51,334 nt of DNA, from positions 1 to 51,334 of the forward strand of contig DHWX01000134.1 in NCBI GenBank assembly GCA_002413395.1, written 5' to 3'. The notes under the pieces were generated by a model. It had not been told where the DNA came from. It saw only the letters and a list, made by a program, of their open reading frames with translations, and made no database searches. Positions 6,638-15,522 of the stretch are shown here, in pieces (the first letter of the stretch is position 1; every line of letters begins with the position of its first letter). A program made the translations under genes and the position numbers. The DNA is from Polaromonas sp. UBA5171. Its GTDB lineage: Bacteria; Pseudomonadota; Gammaproteobacteria; Burkholderiales; Burkholderiaceae_C.

Positions 6638-8679
6638 GCCAGTTTTCCTGCCAAATGCGGCTTCGCAGGAATTTGTCCAATTGCCGCAGGTGCGCTCAGC
6701 AGGGGCTGGGTGTCGATGCTCAGCGCCACCATCCAGCCATCGCGAACGGCGTTCAGAAAGTCGCCCGGTACATTGCAGTCGCCAATGCGGGAAAAAGGAA
6801 TTCCGCTCGCTTTCACCTCTTTCAACACGTCAATATTGGGCTTCGGACCGGTGGCAAAAATGAGTGCATCACCAATGGCCAACTGCTTAGGTGCCCCCTG
6901 GGCAAACTGCACCGTAATTTGGCGACCCTTGACACCAAGGATGCGGCACTGAGTCAGTATCTGTACGCCACTGGCTGCCAATCGCTCAAGAAGCTCGAAT
7001 TTGTTGTTGCGTGCCATGCCGTTCGCTGCATCGGCCAGCATCTCCAACACCTGAATATTGCACCCCTTCAGGCGCAGCAGATCAGCCACTTCTACGCCGA
7101 CCATGCCACCACCCACCACTGTGACGGCTGTGACGGGTGCAATGCGCTCGGGTTCGTTGAGCACCTCCCAAGCGTGCATCACCGCTATATCTTTATCCAG
7201 GGAAGTGGTATTGAGCGGCGGCGTACTCGGAACCGCACCCGTTGCGACGACCACATAGTCGGGTGCAAAAGTGCGAATCTTCGCCACGTCTGCAATGACG
7301 CCAGTGCGCACGGGAACCTTAAGCTCGCCGAGTTCGGTCCATCGGTAGTCCCATACCAGTTGCACTTCCTTCTTATCCGGCGCAGCCACGGCCAGATGCA
7401 TCTGACCGCCGACTCGATCGCTCTTTTCCCAGACCTCAACTTCATGACCACGACCCTTAAGCACTCGTGCAGCCTCGATTCCGGCGACACCAGCTCCGAG
7501 CACCAGCACCCGCTTGCGTTGCGACTTCGGGGCAGCAAACAGGTGTGGCTCGGCATGTTCGAGCGTCTCGAATTCGGTGCCGACCATTGGGTTTTGCACG
7601 CAAGATACGTCCTTTTCGAGCGTTAGTCGCTCGAAACATACGTTGCAGGAGATGCATTGGCGGATGGGAGCCTTGACCTGACCGAAGGCCTTGAGGCACC
7701 AGTGCGGGTCTGCGTAGAGCGCGCGTCCAAGCGAAATGAAATCAGCACTACCCGAGGCCAGCAACTGTTCCGCGTCAGCCGCGTCGACGATGCGCCCCGC
7801 CAGCAAGACTGGAATACTCACTGAATCCTTTATCGGCTTGGCCGCCGGTGCCAGGCAGCCCCGCGGGAAGGACGGTGGTTGGATGCAGTACTTGGACAGC
7901 TGTGGACTCTCGTTGCTGCCACCGGAAAGATCGATCGCCGCGACGCCAGTACTTTGGACCGCTTGGGCGAGCGCAATGATTTCTTCTGTCGTGTAGCCAT
8001 CGGCCGTGAATTCGCTTGCACTCAAGCGCACCACAAGGCAAAGATCTGGCAGCGCCTGACGTACGCGGTCGATGGTTTCAATCAGCAAGCGCATTCGGTT
8101 CTCGATCTTGCCACCGTACTGATCGGTGCGGTGATTGATACGCCGGGTGAAAAACTGCTGAAACAGATATCCGTTGGCCGCGTGAATCTCCACACCATCG
8201 TAACCGGCAAGCCAGAGCCTACGTGCTGCAGCGACGAACAGCTTTTGAATATCATGGATCTCTGGTACAGCAAGAGCACGAACTGCGTCGCCGGTGTTGG
8301 GATTGGTCCAGATCGACGGACCAACTGGTTCCATTCCAAGTACCGAGCGCCGTAACAACGCACCCCGGTGGTTGAGCTGTCCGAACACAAGGCAGTCGTG
8401 CGCCTTGATCGCTTCGACGATGCTTGCCAGGCCTGGAATGAATCGGTCGTGATAACAGCACAACGAGTTGTGATGTGGACGAGCCTGTTCAGTAATCACC
8501 ATGGCCTCAGTCATGATCATCGCCACTCCGCCGCGAGCGCGTTCGGCGTAGTAGGCACGGTCGCGCGCCGTTGAAAGGCCGTCAGTGGTGCTGTAATTGG
8601 TCCCCATTGGCGACATGACCACACGGTTTTTCAGTCGCAGCTGTCCGATAAATCCAGGTTGTTGCAGCAGCATGGTCAT
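6634..8679 (-). CDS. Enoate-reductase-like FMN/Fe-S/FAD oxidoreductase
   Basis: This 681-residue protein has an Old Yellow Enzyme TIM barrel (about 1-340; HAANGYLFQQF at 166-176), a cysteine cluster for a 4Fe-4S centre (C342, C345, C348, C360), and a C-terminal FAD/NAD(P) domain with GAGVAG at 395-400 and GGGMVG at 523-528. This is the layout of 2-enoate reductase and 2,4-dienoyl-CoA reductase, which use NAD(P)H to reduce a C=C bond conjugated to a carbonyl. It is the first gene of the minus-strand block and divergent from the LysR gene, so it is the likely target of that regulator. Its start is an ATG followed by TGACC. Confidence 0.85.
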   Translation of the reverse strand: MTMLLQQPGFIGQLRLKNRVVMSPMGTNYSTTDGLSTARDRAYYAERARGGVAMIMTEAMVITEQARPHHNSLCCYHDRFIPGLASIVEAIKAHDCLVFGQLNHRGALLRRSVLGMEPVGPSIWTNPNTGDAVRALAVPEIHDIQKLFVAAARRLWLAGYDGVEIHAANGYLFQQFFTRRINHRTDQYGGKIENRMRLLIETIDRVRQALPDLCLVVRLSASEFTADGYTTEEIIALAQAVQSTGVAAIDLSGGSNESPQLSKYCIQPPSFPRGCLAPAAKPIKDSVSIPVLLAGRIVDAADAEQLLASGSADFISLGRALYADPHWCLKAFGQVKAPIRQCISCNVCFERLTLEKDVSCVQNPMVGTEFETLEHAEPHLFAAPKSQRKRVLVLGAGVAGIEAARVLKGRGHEVEVWEKSDRVGGQMHLAVAAPDKKEVQLVWDYRWTELGELKVPVRTGVIADVAKIRTFAPDYVVVATGAVPSTPPLNTTSLDKDIAVMHAWEVLNEPERIAPVTAVTVVGGGMVGVEVADLLRLKGCNIQVLEMLADAANGMARNNKFELLERLAASGVQILTQCRILGVKGRQITVQFAQGAPKQLAIGDALIFATGPKPNIDVLKEVKASGIPFSRIGDCNVPGDFLNAVRDGWMVALSIDTQPLLSAPAAIGQIPAKPHLAGKLA

Positions 8680-9116
8680 CTAGCTATTGCAACCGACGCG
8701 ATAACCGGTGGCGCCATGGCTCCACTCCAATTTGAGCCAACAAAGTAATGTGTTCTCGTTCATTGCTGTCCAAGGTAGGGAAATCAATCGAACCAACAGT
8801 CAGAATCAACGCAACGTTCCGACTTTCCCTGGCAGCGACCAATCATTAACAACTACAATGAATGCTATCGATTGAGCTTGATTCGATCAATCCGATACAA
8901 TGACAAACTCTATTGAATTGCATTCATTAATTAGCTGAGGGTCATGCGCTTTCTCAACGCTCTCCTTGTGCTTCCCAAAATAGTCAAAGCCCGAAGCTTT
9001 ATCATTTCGGTACAGCGTTTTGGTCTGACGGTCTCAGCCGTAAGCAAGTCAGAGTCATTGTTTCTCGCGAACTGAGTTCGTACAAGAGGTCAATTGAGTT
9101 CATATTTGCAGTCCCA
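8680..9116. promoter_or_regulatory. Divergent regulatory region between flavoenzyme block and lysR
   Basis: There is no gene in these 437 bases. The stretch from about 8740 to 8935 is AT-rich and holds nested inverted repeats: AATGAATGC at 8857-8865 pairs perfectly with GCATTCATT at 8920-8928, and between them ATTGA at 8871-8875 faces TCAAT at 8887-8891, with TTGAT-TCG-ATCAA at 8878-8890. An ATTGA-N11-TCAAT element fits the T-N11-A type of LysR operator. I infer it is the binding site of the LysR protein encoded at 9117; exact -35/-10 boxes were not assigned. Confidence 0.55.
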
Positions 9117-10103
9117 TTGAAAAATCTCAACGCAATTCCGGTGTTCGCGTGCGTCGGTGAGAGTAAAAGTCTTACTGCTGCGGCAGAACGTCTCGGTCTC
9201 TCGGCATCGGCTGTGAGCAAGGCAATTTCAAGACTGGAAGAAGAACTCGGCCAGCGACTCATCAACCGAACGACCCGCAAAATCACCCTAACCGAAGAAG
9301 GCGCGACCTTTCTCGACCGGTGTCGTCAAATTCTGATCGAAATCGAGGACGCGGAGACCACCATCGCCCAGGCGCGGGCGATACCACGCGGGAGACTGCG
9401 GGTGCAAATGCCGATCGGCTTTGGTCGCATTGTCGTGGCCCCGGCACTTGCCGACTTTGCAAAGCGTTATCCAGAGCTGGTCCTTGACGTCGAGTTAAGC
9501 GATCGCATCATGGACATCGCCAACGAAGGCAAGGACGCCGCAGTACGCATCGGCGACCTGCGCGACTCGCGCGTCATAGCACGCAGGCTTTGCGAGTTGC
9601 ACTTCGTGACGTGTGCATCACCGGAATACCTTGCCAAACATGGCGTACCGAAGATCCCCGAAGATCTGGTAAACCACCAATGTCTGGGCTATCTGATCCC
9701 GCAAACCGGTCAATACCGCGATTGGCTCTACAAGAAGAAAGACGGTACAGAATTTATTCATTCTGTATCTGGTGGATTGAATATCAACAATGCAGAATCA
9801 TTGCTGGATGTGACGATCTCGGGTGCCGGGGTAGCCATGATGGCAACCTTTGTAGTCGCCGATGCTGTGCGCGCTGGCAAACTTCAGATTGTTCTGCATG
9901 AATATGTCGCCGTCGGCCCGACGGTTTCAGTAGTCTATTTGCCGAACAAACGTATGTCGCCGCGCGTACGCGCCTTCGTTGATTTTCTGACCAGTCTCGT
10001 TCCTGCATCCCCGCCATGGGATCGCATATTGACGCCCCCGGACATCAACGTCGTAGTCAAGACCAAGTCGTCTGGTCGTGCCAAAGCAGGTGGCTCGCGG
10101 TAG
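9117..10103 (+). CDS. LysR family transcriptional regulator
   Basis: The 328-residue protein has an N-terminal winged helix-turn-helix (about 1-60; SKSLTAAAERLGLSASAVSKAISRLEEELG) and a LysR substrate-binding domain from about 90 to 300. It probably senses a pathway intermediate and controls the divergent flavoenzyme block; it may also act on the convergent lyase/ABC operon. The start is uncertain: the TTG at 9117 gives the usual LysR N-terminus (MKNLNAIPVF) but has no clear ribosome-binding site, while AAGAGGT lies further upstream at 9084-9090. The gene ends 42 bases from the convergent lyase gene. Confidence 0.85.
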   Translation: MKNLNAIPVFACVGESKSLTAAAERLGLSASAVSKAISRLEEELGQRLINRTTRKITLTEEGATFLDRCRQILIEIEDAETTIAQARAIPRGRLRVQMPIGFGRIVVAPALADFAKRYPELVLDVELSDRIMDIANEGKDAAVRIGDLRDSRVIARRLCELHFVTCASPEYLAKHGVPKIPEDLVNHQCLGYLIPQTGQYRDWLYKKKDGTEFIHSVSGGLNINNAESLLDVTISGAGVAMMATFVVADAVRAGKLQIVLHEYVAVGPTVSVVYLPNKRMSPRVRAFVDFLTSLVPASPPWDRILTPPDINVVVKTKSSGRAKAGGSR

Positions 10104-10145
10104 CACTGCTGCGCTCGCCATGTGACAACCGCTGCACTTTTAACG

Positions 10146-11018
10146 CTATTTTCCGTATCGCTGGTTTAGGTCGTCGTATAAGTCCTTTTGCACGAGCTGC
10201 TGGCGCTGCGCAAAGCTGGCGACCAGGCCATTGTCTTCGTCGAGTCTACCGGTGCTGCGAAGACACTCCAGAGCTGCCGTCATTCCATACACAGAACCCT
10301 GTAACGCGGCGTTGGCATACAGCACTAAGCCAAACCCCATACTTGCGAATTGAGCGGCATCTAGCGTCGGCGTCTTGCCGCCGATCACCACGTTAACCAC
10401 CTGTGGTACCCGAAGTGCCTGGGGAATGCGGCGAAGTTCGATAAGGCTTTCTGGCGCCTCGACGAAAGTAATGTCGGCACCACTATCTGCGTACAACATT
10501 GCGCGCTCCAACGCCGCCTCGAAACCTTCCACGGACCGAGCATCTGTGCGGGCGATGATCAAAAAGTCTTCATTTACACGCGAATCGACTGCGGCCTTGA
10601 TCTTGGATGCAGCCTCAGCGGCCGGGATTACAGCCTTACCGCTGAAGTGACCGCACTTCTTTGGCATCACCTGGTCTTCCAACTGGATCGCGTTGGCGCC
10701 CGCGCGCTCGAGCGTGCGTACCGTGTGGCGCACGTTGAGCGCGTTGCCGAAGCCGGTGTCCGCATCAACGATGATGGGCAGTTCGACCACGTCGCGCGTT
10801 GCTGCCGTGTGCTGGGCAAGATCAGTAAGGCTGATGAAGCCTAGGTCAGGCATGCCGTAGAAAGTGTTGGTAATGCCGGCTCCAGTAAGGTAAACGGCCT
10901 CAAAGCCCAACTGCTGGATTAGGCGAGCGGCCAGTGCGTTGGATGCCCCGGCTACCATCAAGCCTCGACGGGCCTGTACCTTTTGTTTAAGAACTGAGCC
11001 TAGACGGGTGCTGGTCAT
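10146..11018 (-). CDS. Isocitrate lyase/PEP mutase superfamily lyase
   Basis: The 290-residue protein has the superfamily core VDADTGFGNALN (D85 and D87 binding Mg2+), EDQ (E114) and the catalytic loop KKCGH with C122. The cysteine marks C-C bond lyases such as 2-methylisocitrate lyase or 2,3-dimethylmalate lyase rather than PEP mutase. It would cleave a 2- or 3-substituted malate-like acid to pyruvate or another oxo acid. Its presence with PrpD-family proteins recalls the 2-methylcitrate cycle and the dehydratase/lyase end of nicotinate fermentation. An AGAGGA site lies 5 bases before the ATG. It is the last gene of the liv-containing minus-strand operon. Confidence 0.8.
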   Translation of the reverse strand: MTSTRLGSVLKQKVQARRGLMVAGASNALAARLIQQLGFEAVYLTGAGITNTFYGMPDLGFISLTDLAQHTAATRDVVELPIIVDADTGFGNALNVRHTVRTLERAGANAIQLEDQVMPKKCGHFSGKAVIPAAEAASKIKAAVDSRVNEDFLIIARTDARSVEGFEAALERAMLYADSGADITFVEAPESLIELRRIPQALRVPQVVNVVIGGKTPTLDAAQFASMGFGLVLYANAALQGSVYGMTAALECLRSTGRLDEDNGLVASFAQRQQLVQKDLYDDLNQRYGK

Positions 11019-11074
11019 TTAATCCTCTTTCATTGTGTTGGCCTTGATACCGGCTCCATGGCTCACATGCCTGG

Positions 11075-12067
11075 TTACCGCTTGGCATCACCGAAGCGAT
11101 ACTCTATCGACAGATCATCCAATTGTTGTTTCAGTGGCGCTTCGAGTTTGAAATCGACGGCTGCCAGAGTGTCCCCAAGTTGATCGGGGCGACTGGCGCC
11201 AACGATCGCGGACGTGACTACTGGATTGGCCAACACCCAGGCCACCGCCACAGTGACAAGAGAATGCCCGTCCTTGGTCACTGCGGAACGAATCGCTTCA
11301 ACGGTTGCGAACTCTCGGTCTTGCCAGTAGCGATCCCGATAGCCCGCAGCGGCAGTACCGTTGGTAAAGCGTGTATTCGGCAAGGGCTCTGAGTTGGGCT
11401 TGTACTTGCCGGAAAGCAAGCCGCCAGCCAGTGGGTTGTAGGCCATTACACCCAGTCCTTCTTCAGCGGCCAACGGTAAGAGTTCGCGCTCGAATTGACG
11501 GAAAAGCAAGTTGTAGCGAGGCTGCACCGACACAAACTTGACCAGCTTGAGCACTTCGGAACGTCCCAGGGCGCGGGCCAGACGGTAAGCTAAAAAGTTG
11601 GAAACACCAATATAGCGAGCCTTTCCAGAGCGTACGATGGTATCGAGCGCCTCCAGTGTTTCGTCCAGGGGTGTGGTGGAGTCATCCGCATGCAGTTGAT
11701 ATAGATCGACGTAATCAGTTTTCAAGCGGCTCAATGAAGCATCAATGGCATCGAGCAGATGTTTACGCGAAGCACCGGCATCCCAAGCGGCCGGTCCCAC
11801 GCGGTTCACGGCCTTGGTAGCCACAATGAAACGCTCGCGCTTGCCCTTGAGCCAGCGTCCAACAATTTCTTCGGTGCGTCCGGCCCTTTCCAGTCCACCC
11901 CCCGATGGATAGTTGTCGGCCGTATCGATAAAGGTGATTCCACCGTCTGTAGCTTTGTCTAGGATCGCGTGCGAGACAGCTTCGTCGCACTGGAGGCCGA
12001 AGGTCATGGTGCCCAGGCATAGGCGGGATACATTCAGACCGGTAGCGCCCAATTTGATGTGTTGCAT
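11075..12067 (-). CDS. Aldo/keto reductase
   Basis: This 330-residue (beta/alpha)8 NADPH-dependent oxidoreductase carries the catalytic tetrad D48, Y53 (FIDTADNYPSGG), K85 (IVATKAVNR) and H126 (YQLHADDS). The C-terminal region around residue 270 (AIVGASRPDQL) matches the cofactor-binding end of the YajO/Tas-type branch. It lies 105 bases after livF and 56 bases before the lyase gene, all on the minus strand, so it probably belongs to the same transcription unit and reduces an aldehyde or ketone made in the pathway. No strong Shine-Dalgarno sequence was seen. Confidence 0.85.
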   Translation of the reverse strand: MQHIKLGATGLNVSRLCLGTMTFGLQCDEAVSHAILDKATDGGITFIDTADNYPSGGGLERAGRTEEIVGRWLKGKRERFIVATKAVNRVGPAAWDAGASRKHLLDAIDASLSRLKTDYVDLYQLHADDSTTPLDETLEALDTIVRSGKARYIGVSNFLAYRLARALGRSEVLKLVKFVSVQPRYNLLFRQFERELLPLAAEEGLGVMAYNPLAGGLLSGKYKPNSEPLPNTRFTNGTAAAGYRDRYWQDREFATVEAIRSAVTKDGHSLVTVAVAWVLANPVVTSAIVGASRPDQLGDTLAAVDFKLEAPLKQQLDDLSIEYRFGDAKR

Positions 12068-12172
12068 AGTTGTATTAAAGGGCTAAGGTCTTAGAGTAAT
12101 TACCGAGAGGCAATCTTCATGATTTGGTGCGGACAAGGAAAAAACAAAATAATCCGTCTTGCATGTCTGCAC

Positions 12173-12889
12173 CTAAGACATACCAAGATAAGCCTGGTGC
12201 AGAGCGGGTGATCGAACCAGAAAGTCCGCCGTACCTGACAGGACGATACGGCCACGGGACATGACATATCCGCGGTCCGCAACCGACAGTGCCAGTTCGA
12301 CGTTCTGTTCGACTAGGATTCCGCCTATCCCCAAATCGCGACTGATGCGCCTTACCACCTCGTAGACCTGGGCGGTGATCAACGGTGCTAGTCCAAGCGA
12401 GGGCTCATCCATGAGGAGGAAAGTGGGCTTTGACATCAATGCCCGACCAATGGCCAGCATTTGTTGTTCACCACCCGACAATGTTCCGGCAAGTTGATGC
12501 TGGCGTTCGCGCAGTCGAGGGAACAAGTCGAACATTTCCTGCATTCTGGCGTTCGTCTCTGACGAGGGTTGTGTCACGCCGCCCACTTCGAGATTCTCGC
12601 GCAGGGTCATGCGCTTAAATATACGCCGTCCCTCTGGCACCAACGCAACCCCGCGACGCGCGGCGGTATGCGCCGGCTGACCGGTCACATCCTCACCGTG
12701 GACTCGCACCGAACCAGATTTAGGGTGAACCATCCCCATAATGGCTTTGAGAATAGAGCTCTTGCCGGCACCATTAGCGCCGAGTAGTGCCACAACTTCT
12801 CCCTCGCTAACCTGCAGACTGACATCGGTTACTGCCACGACATCACCATAGCTAACCGACAGCGAGAGGGTTTCAAGTTGTCTTGACAT
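12173..12889 (-). CDS. livF: Branched-chain-type ABC transporter ATPase LivF
   Basis: Starting at MSRQLETLSL the protein has 238 residues, the normal LivF length; a longer open frame upstream overlaps livG and was not used. It has Walker A GANGAGKSS near residue 40, the signature LSGGEQQ, Walker B FLLMDEPS and the H-region VEQN in place of EHD, which is typical of LivF. It is one of two ATPases energising import by the LivHM pore. The ATG overlaps the end of livG by 17 bases. In other clusters such importers take up aromatic acids, amides and dicarboxylates as well as amino acids. Confidence 0.92.
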   Translation of the reverse strand: MSRQLETLSLSVSYGDVVAVTDVSLQVSEGEVVALLGANGAGKSSILKAIMGMVHPKSGSVRVHGEDVTGQPAHTAARRGVALVPEGRRIFKRMTLRENLEVGGVTQPSSETNARMQEMFDLFPRLRERQHQLAGTLSGGEQQMLAIGRALMSKPTFLLMDEPSLGLAPLITAQVYEVVRRISRDLGIGGILVEQNVELALSVADRGYVMSRGRIVLSGTADFLVRSPALHQAYLGMS

Positions 12890-13694
12890 AGTCTTTCCCG
12901 GAGGATGCACCTTCGGTAGTAATAAACGACATGTTGCCAAGATAAGCTTGGACGACTGCCGGATCACGCTGTGCTTCAGTCGGTGTTCCGGTAAAAATAC
13001 GTCGGCCCTGCTCGATCACCGTGACTTGGTCACAGAGTTCACCCACAAGTGCCAAGTCGTGCTCAACCAGCACAACTAGCACTCCGCGTGAAGCGACGCC
13101 GCGCACCATATTTGAAAAGCGCTCACGCTCTAACGCTGTGAGACCGGTTGCAGGCTCATCAAGGAAAATGATTTTTGGATTAGCAACCAGTGTCCGAGCA
13201 AGTTCGACAAAATGTCGCCGCCCGTATGGAACGGATGACACTAATTCTTCGGCGATGTCTTCAATACCAGCCTCAGCCAGACTCTTCATGACGGGCTCAG
13301 AGATGACAGATGACCTGAGTGGGGTCAGCGCCTGCAGCCAGCCGCGTCCACCGCGTGCAAACCACGATGCGGCGAGACCCGATGCAACGTTTTCGTAAAC
13401 AGTCAATTGGCTCGCCAGGCGGATTTTTTGAAACGTTCGGCCTATGCCCACGCGCGCGCGCCGATGGACTGGTAAATGATCAATGCGGTTGCCGTCGAAG
13501 TGAATCTCCCCAGCATCGATTTGACTGATTCCTGTGATACAGCCGATGAGGGTTGATTTTCCAGCGCCGTTGGGCCCGATCAAGCCATGGACTTGTCCGG
13601 CTTTTCCGACCAAGTCAACAGAATCTACAGCCTTGACGCCACCGAAGTTCTTGGTCACACCAGACAACGTCAGAATTGGTGCTTCTTTAATCAC
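12873..13694 (-). CDS. livG: Branched-chain-type ABC transporter ATPase LivG
   Basis: This 273-residue ATPase has Walker A GPNGAGKST near residue 40, Walker B IIFLDEPATGL near 175 and the H-loop EHD near 210. The signature region reads SSVPYGRRHFVELARTL, where LivG proteins usually have LSYGQQRRLEIARAL; the YG pair is kept but Q-Q is R-R. The overall length and the NFGGVKAVDSVDL start are normal. It pairs with LivF, with coding overlap on both sides (8 bases with livM, 17 with livF), which indicates tight translational coupling. Confidence 0.92.
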   Translation of the reverse strand: MIKEAPILTLSGVTKNFGGVKAVDSVDLVGKAGQVHGLIGPNGAGKSTLIGCITGISQIDAGEIHFDGNRIDHLPVHRRARVGIGRTFQKIRLASQLTVYENVASGLAASWFARGGRGWLQALTPLRSSVISEPVMKSLAEAGIEDIAEELVSSVPYGRRHFVELARTLVANPKIIFLDEPATGLTALERERFSNMVRGVASRGVLVVLVEHDLALVGELCDQVTVIEQGRRIFTGTPTEAQRDPAVVQAYLGNMSFITTEGASSGKDYVKTT

Positions 13695-14658
13695 GGGGTT
13701 TTCTCTGAGTTTTTTTAGAGATTAGTTTCTTTAACCCTTTGGCGCCGCTGTCCACTAGTCCTCCGATGCCGTTTGGCAAAAACCACAGCACGAACAGCAC
13801 AGTTACGCCGTAGACCAGCAAACGCAAGTTGGTCTCGCCAAAGCCACGCAGCACTTCGGGTAGGGCCGTCAGAACAATTGCGGCAAGCCATCCGCCAACG
13901 ACGCTGCCAGCACCTCCGACCACGGTCATCATCAGAAAGCGGAACGACTCCGCACTGGTGAACAGGTCAGGCGTAAGAAAGCGCATATAGCTGGCAAACA
14001 GTACGCCTGCAAAACCGGCCAGAGCAGATGAAACGCAGAACGCCGTCAGCTTAACAGCAAACACAGCGATACCGCACGACATGGCAGAAACTTCGTCGTA
14101 CTTCACCGACTTTAGGATCACGCCAAGAAACGTTCGCTTTTGCAGTAGGTTCAAGGCGAACATCAGGGCCAGTGAAATGAATAATGCAAACCAATACCAA
14201 TCGTCACGCGGGAAACCGAATGAATGGATACCAAGAAGTCCCATGGGGCCACGTGTGATGTCGACCATATTGTTCAGGCTCTGTGCAATCAGCACGCCGA
14301 AACCAAGTGTGCCGATTGCCAGGTAGTGTCCCTTGAGCCGCGCAGCAGGCATGCCCAGCAATGCACCAAGAATGACTGATAGCCCCACACCTGCCACACC
14401 AGCAACGGAAGGCGTGATGCCGGCCAACGTCAGGACCCCGTAGGTGTAGGCACCGACGCCGACGAAGCCTGCCTGCCCAAAGGAAAGCAGTCCGACATAG
14501 CCTGTAAGAAAGTTCAGGCTGAACACGGCGATACTGGATATGAATCCAAGCACCAACAGATTGACCCAGTAGCCGTCGAGGACAAAAGGAACTGCGGCAA
14601 GCAGTGCAATGAATCCACACCAGAGGACCGCCACGACGATACTGTGACGATCAAACAT
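13687..14658 (-). CDS. livM: Branched-chain-type ABC transporter permease LivM
   Basis: This 323-residue integral membrane protein has about eight to ten hydrophobic segments and the LivM-typical GYVGLLSFGQAGFVGVGAYTYG segment near residues 50-70 and the VVGGAGSVVGG loop near 245 that contacts the ATPases. It forms the inner-membrane channel together with LivH. It overlaps livH by 8 bases upstream and livG by 8 bases downstream. The C-terminus is lysine-rich (KGLKKLISKKTQRKPRD), consistent with a cytoplasmic end. Confidence 0.92.
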   Translation of the reverse strand: MFDRHSIVVAVLWCGFIALLAAVPFVLDGYWVNLLVLGFISSIAVFSLNFLTGYVGLLSFGQAGFVGVGAYTYGVLTLAGITPSVAGVAGVGLSVILGALLGMPAARLKGHYLAIGTLGFGVLIAQSLNNMVDITRGPMGLLGIHSFGFPRDDWYWFALFISLALMFALNLLQKRTFLGVILKSVKYDEVSAMSCGIAVFAVKLTAFCVSSALAGFAGVLFASYMRFLTPDLFTSAESFRFLMMTVVGGAGSVVGGWLAAIVLTALPEVLRGFGETNLRLLVYGVTVLFVLWFLPNGIGGLVDSGAKGLKKLISKKTQRKPRD

Positions 14659-15511
14659 TTTCTGCCAGTTTTTCGGAAACGAGGCCTCGCGGGAAAAAGA
14701 TCAAGATCACAATGATCAAGCCGAACGCAATTGAAGTGGAATAGGCGTTGGATATATACACTGCCGCAAGCGCTTGAATCATGCCGATCATCAATGCGCC
14801 AAGGATAGTCCCATTGACGTTGCCGAATCCACCCAGGATGATCGCGGCAAAGGCACTGAGCATTTCGTTTTGCCCCATATCGGGCGTCAGCAGGTTGACG
14901 GGACCCGACAGTGCACCGGCAGCAGCAGCGAGTGATGAGCCGATCACAACTGCCGCGCGGGAAATGCGGTTGACGTTGATGCCCATTGCAGCGGCGATCT
15001 CTGGATCTTCCGAGACGGCCCGGAACTGCCGCCCAAGCGGGGATCGTTCAACGATCCACCACAGACTACCCAACAGGGTCACGCTGGCTGCGACCACAAC
15101 AAGGCGCTGCACGCTAACGCCGACTGTGCCGATCAAAACAGAAGTTTGATTAAATGGTGTGTCAAAGGTTTGCGGAACCGTGCCCCAGATGATTTCGGCT
15201 AAATTGATAAGTATGATCGAAAGCCCCATCGATGCGATCAGTCCATTCAGCTCGGCGCCACGGAATGGTCGAAAGGCGGTGCGTTCGATGACAATCCCCA
15301 GTAAGCCATTGACGATCATTGCGATACCGATGGCTGGCAGATAGCCCACAAATGGCGTCACTGTGAATGCGACAAAGGCGCCGATCATGACCGATTGCCC
15401 CTCGGCGAAATTAACCATGCGCATCACACCAAAAATGAGTGTGAGACCCACTGCTACCAGTGCATAATTACCCGCAAGTATTAGACCGTTTACAAGGATC
15501 TGTATGAACAT
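14651..15511 (-). CDS. livH: Branched-chain-type ABC transporter permease LivH
   Basis: The 286-residue permease has several transmembrane segments, the LivH start FIQILVNGLILAGNYALVAVG, the MRMVNFAEGQSVMIGAF segment near residue 30-46, and the ILGGFGNVNGTILGALMIG loop near 230-248 that couples to the ATPases. It forms the translocation pore with LivM. It starts 11 bases after livK and overlaps livM, so livKHMGF is one operon. Together with the binding protein it makes a complete importer. Confidence 0.92.
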   Translation of the reverse strand: MFIQILVNGLILAGNYALVAVGLTLIFGVMRMVNFAEGQSVMIGAFVAFTVTPFVGYLPAIGIAMIVNGLLGIVIERTAFRPFRGAELNGLIASMGLSIILINLAEIIWGTVPQTFDTPFNQTSVLIGTVGVSVQRLVVVAASVTLLGSLWWIVERSPLGRQFRAVSEDPEIAAAMGINVNRISRAAVVIGSSLAAAAGALSGPVNLLTPDMGQNEMLSAFAAIILGGFGNVNGTILGALMIGMIQALAAVYISNAYSTSIAFGLIIVILIFFPRGLVSEKLAENV

Positions 15512-15522
15512 GACAGCGTCTG

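Noticed and set aside
10146..11018. Naming the lyase prpB
   Set aside because: The KKCGH loop fits, but no prpC or canonical prpD is present and the neighbours differ from a 2-methylcitrate operon, so a specific symbol is not supported.
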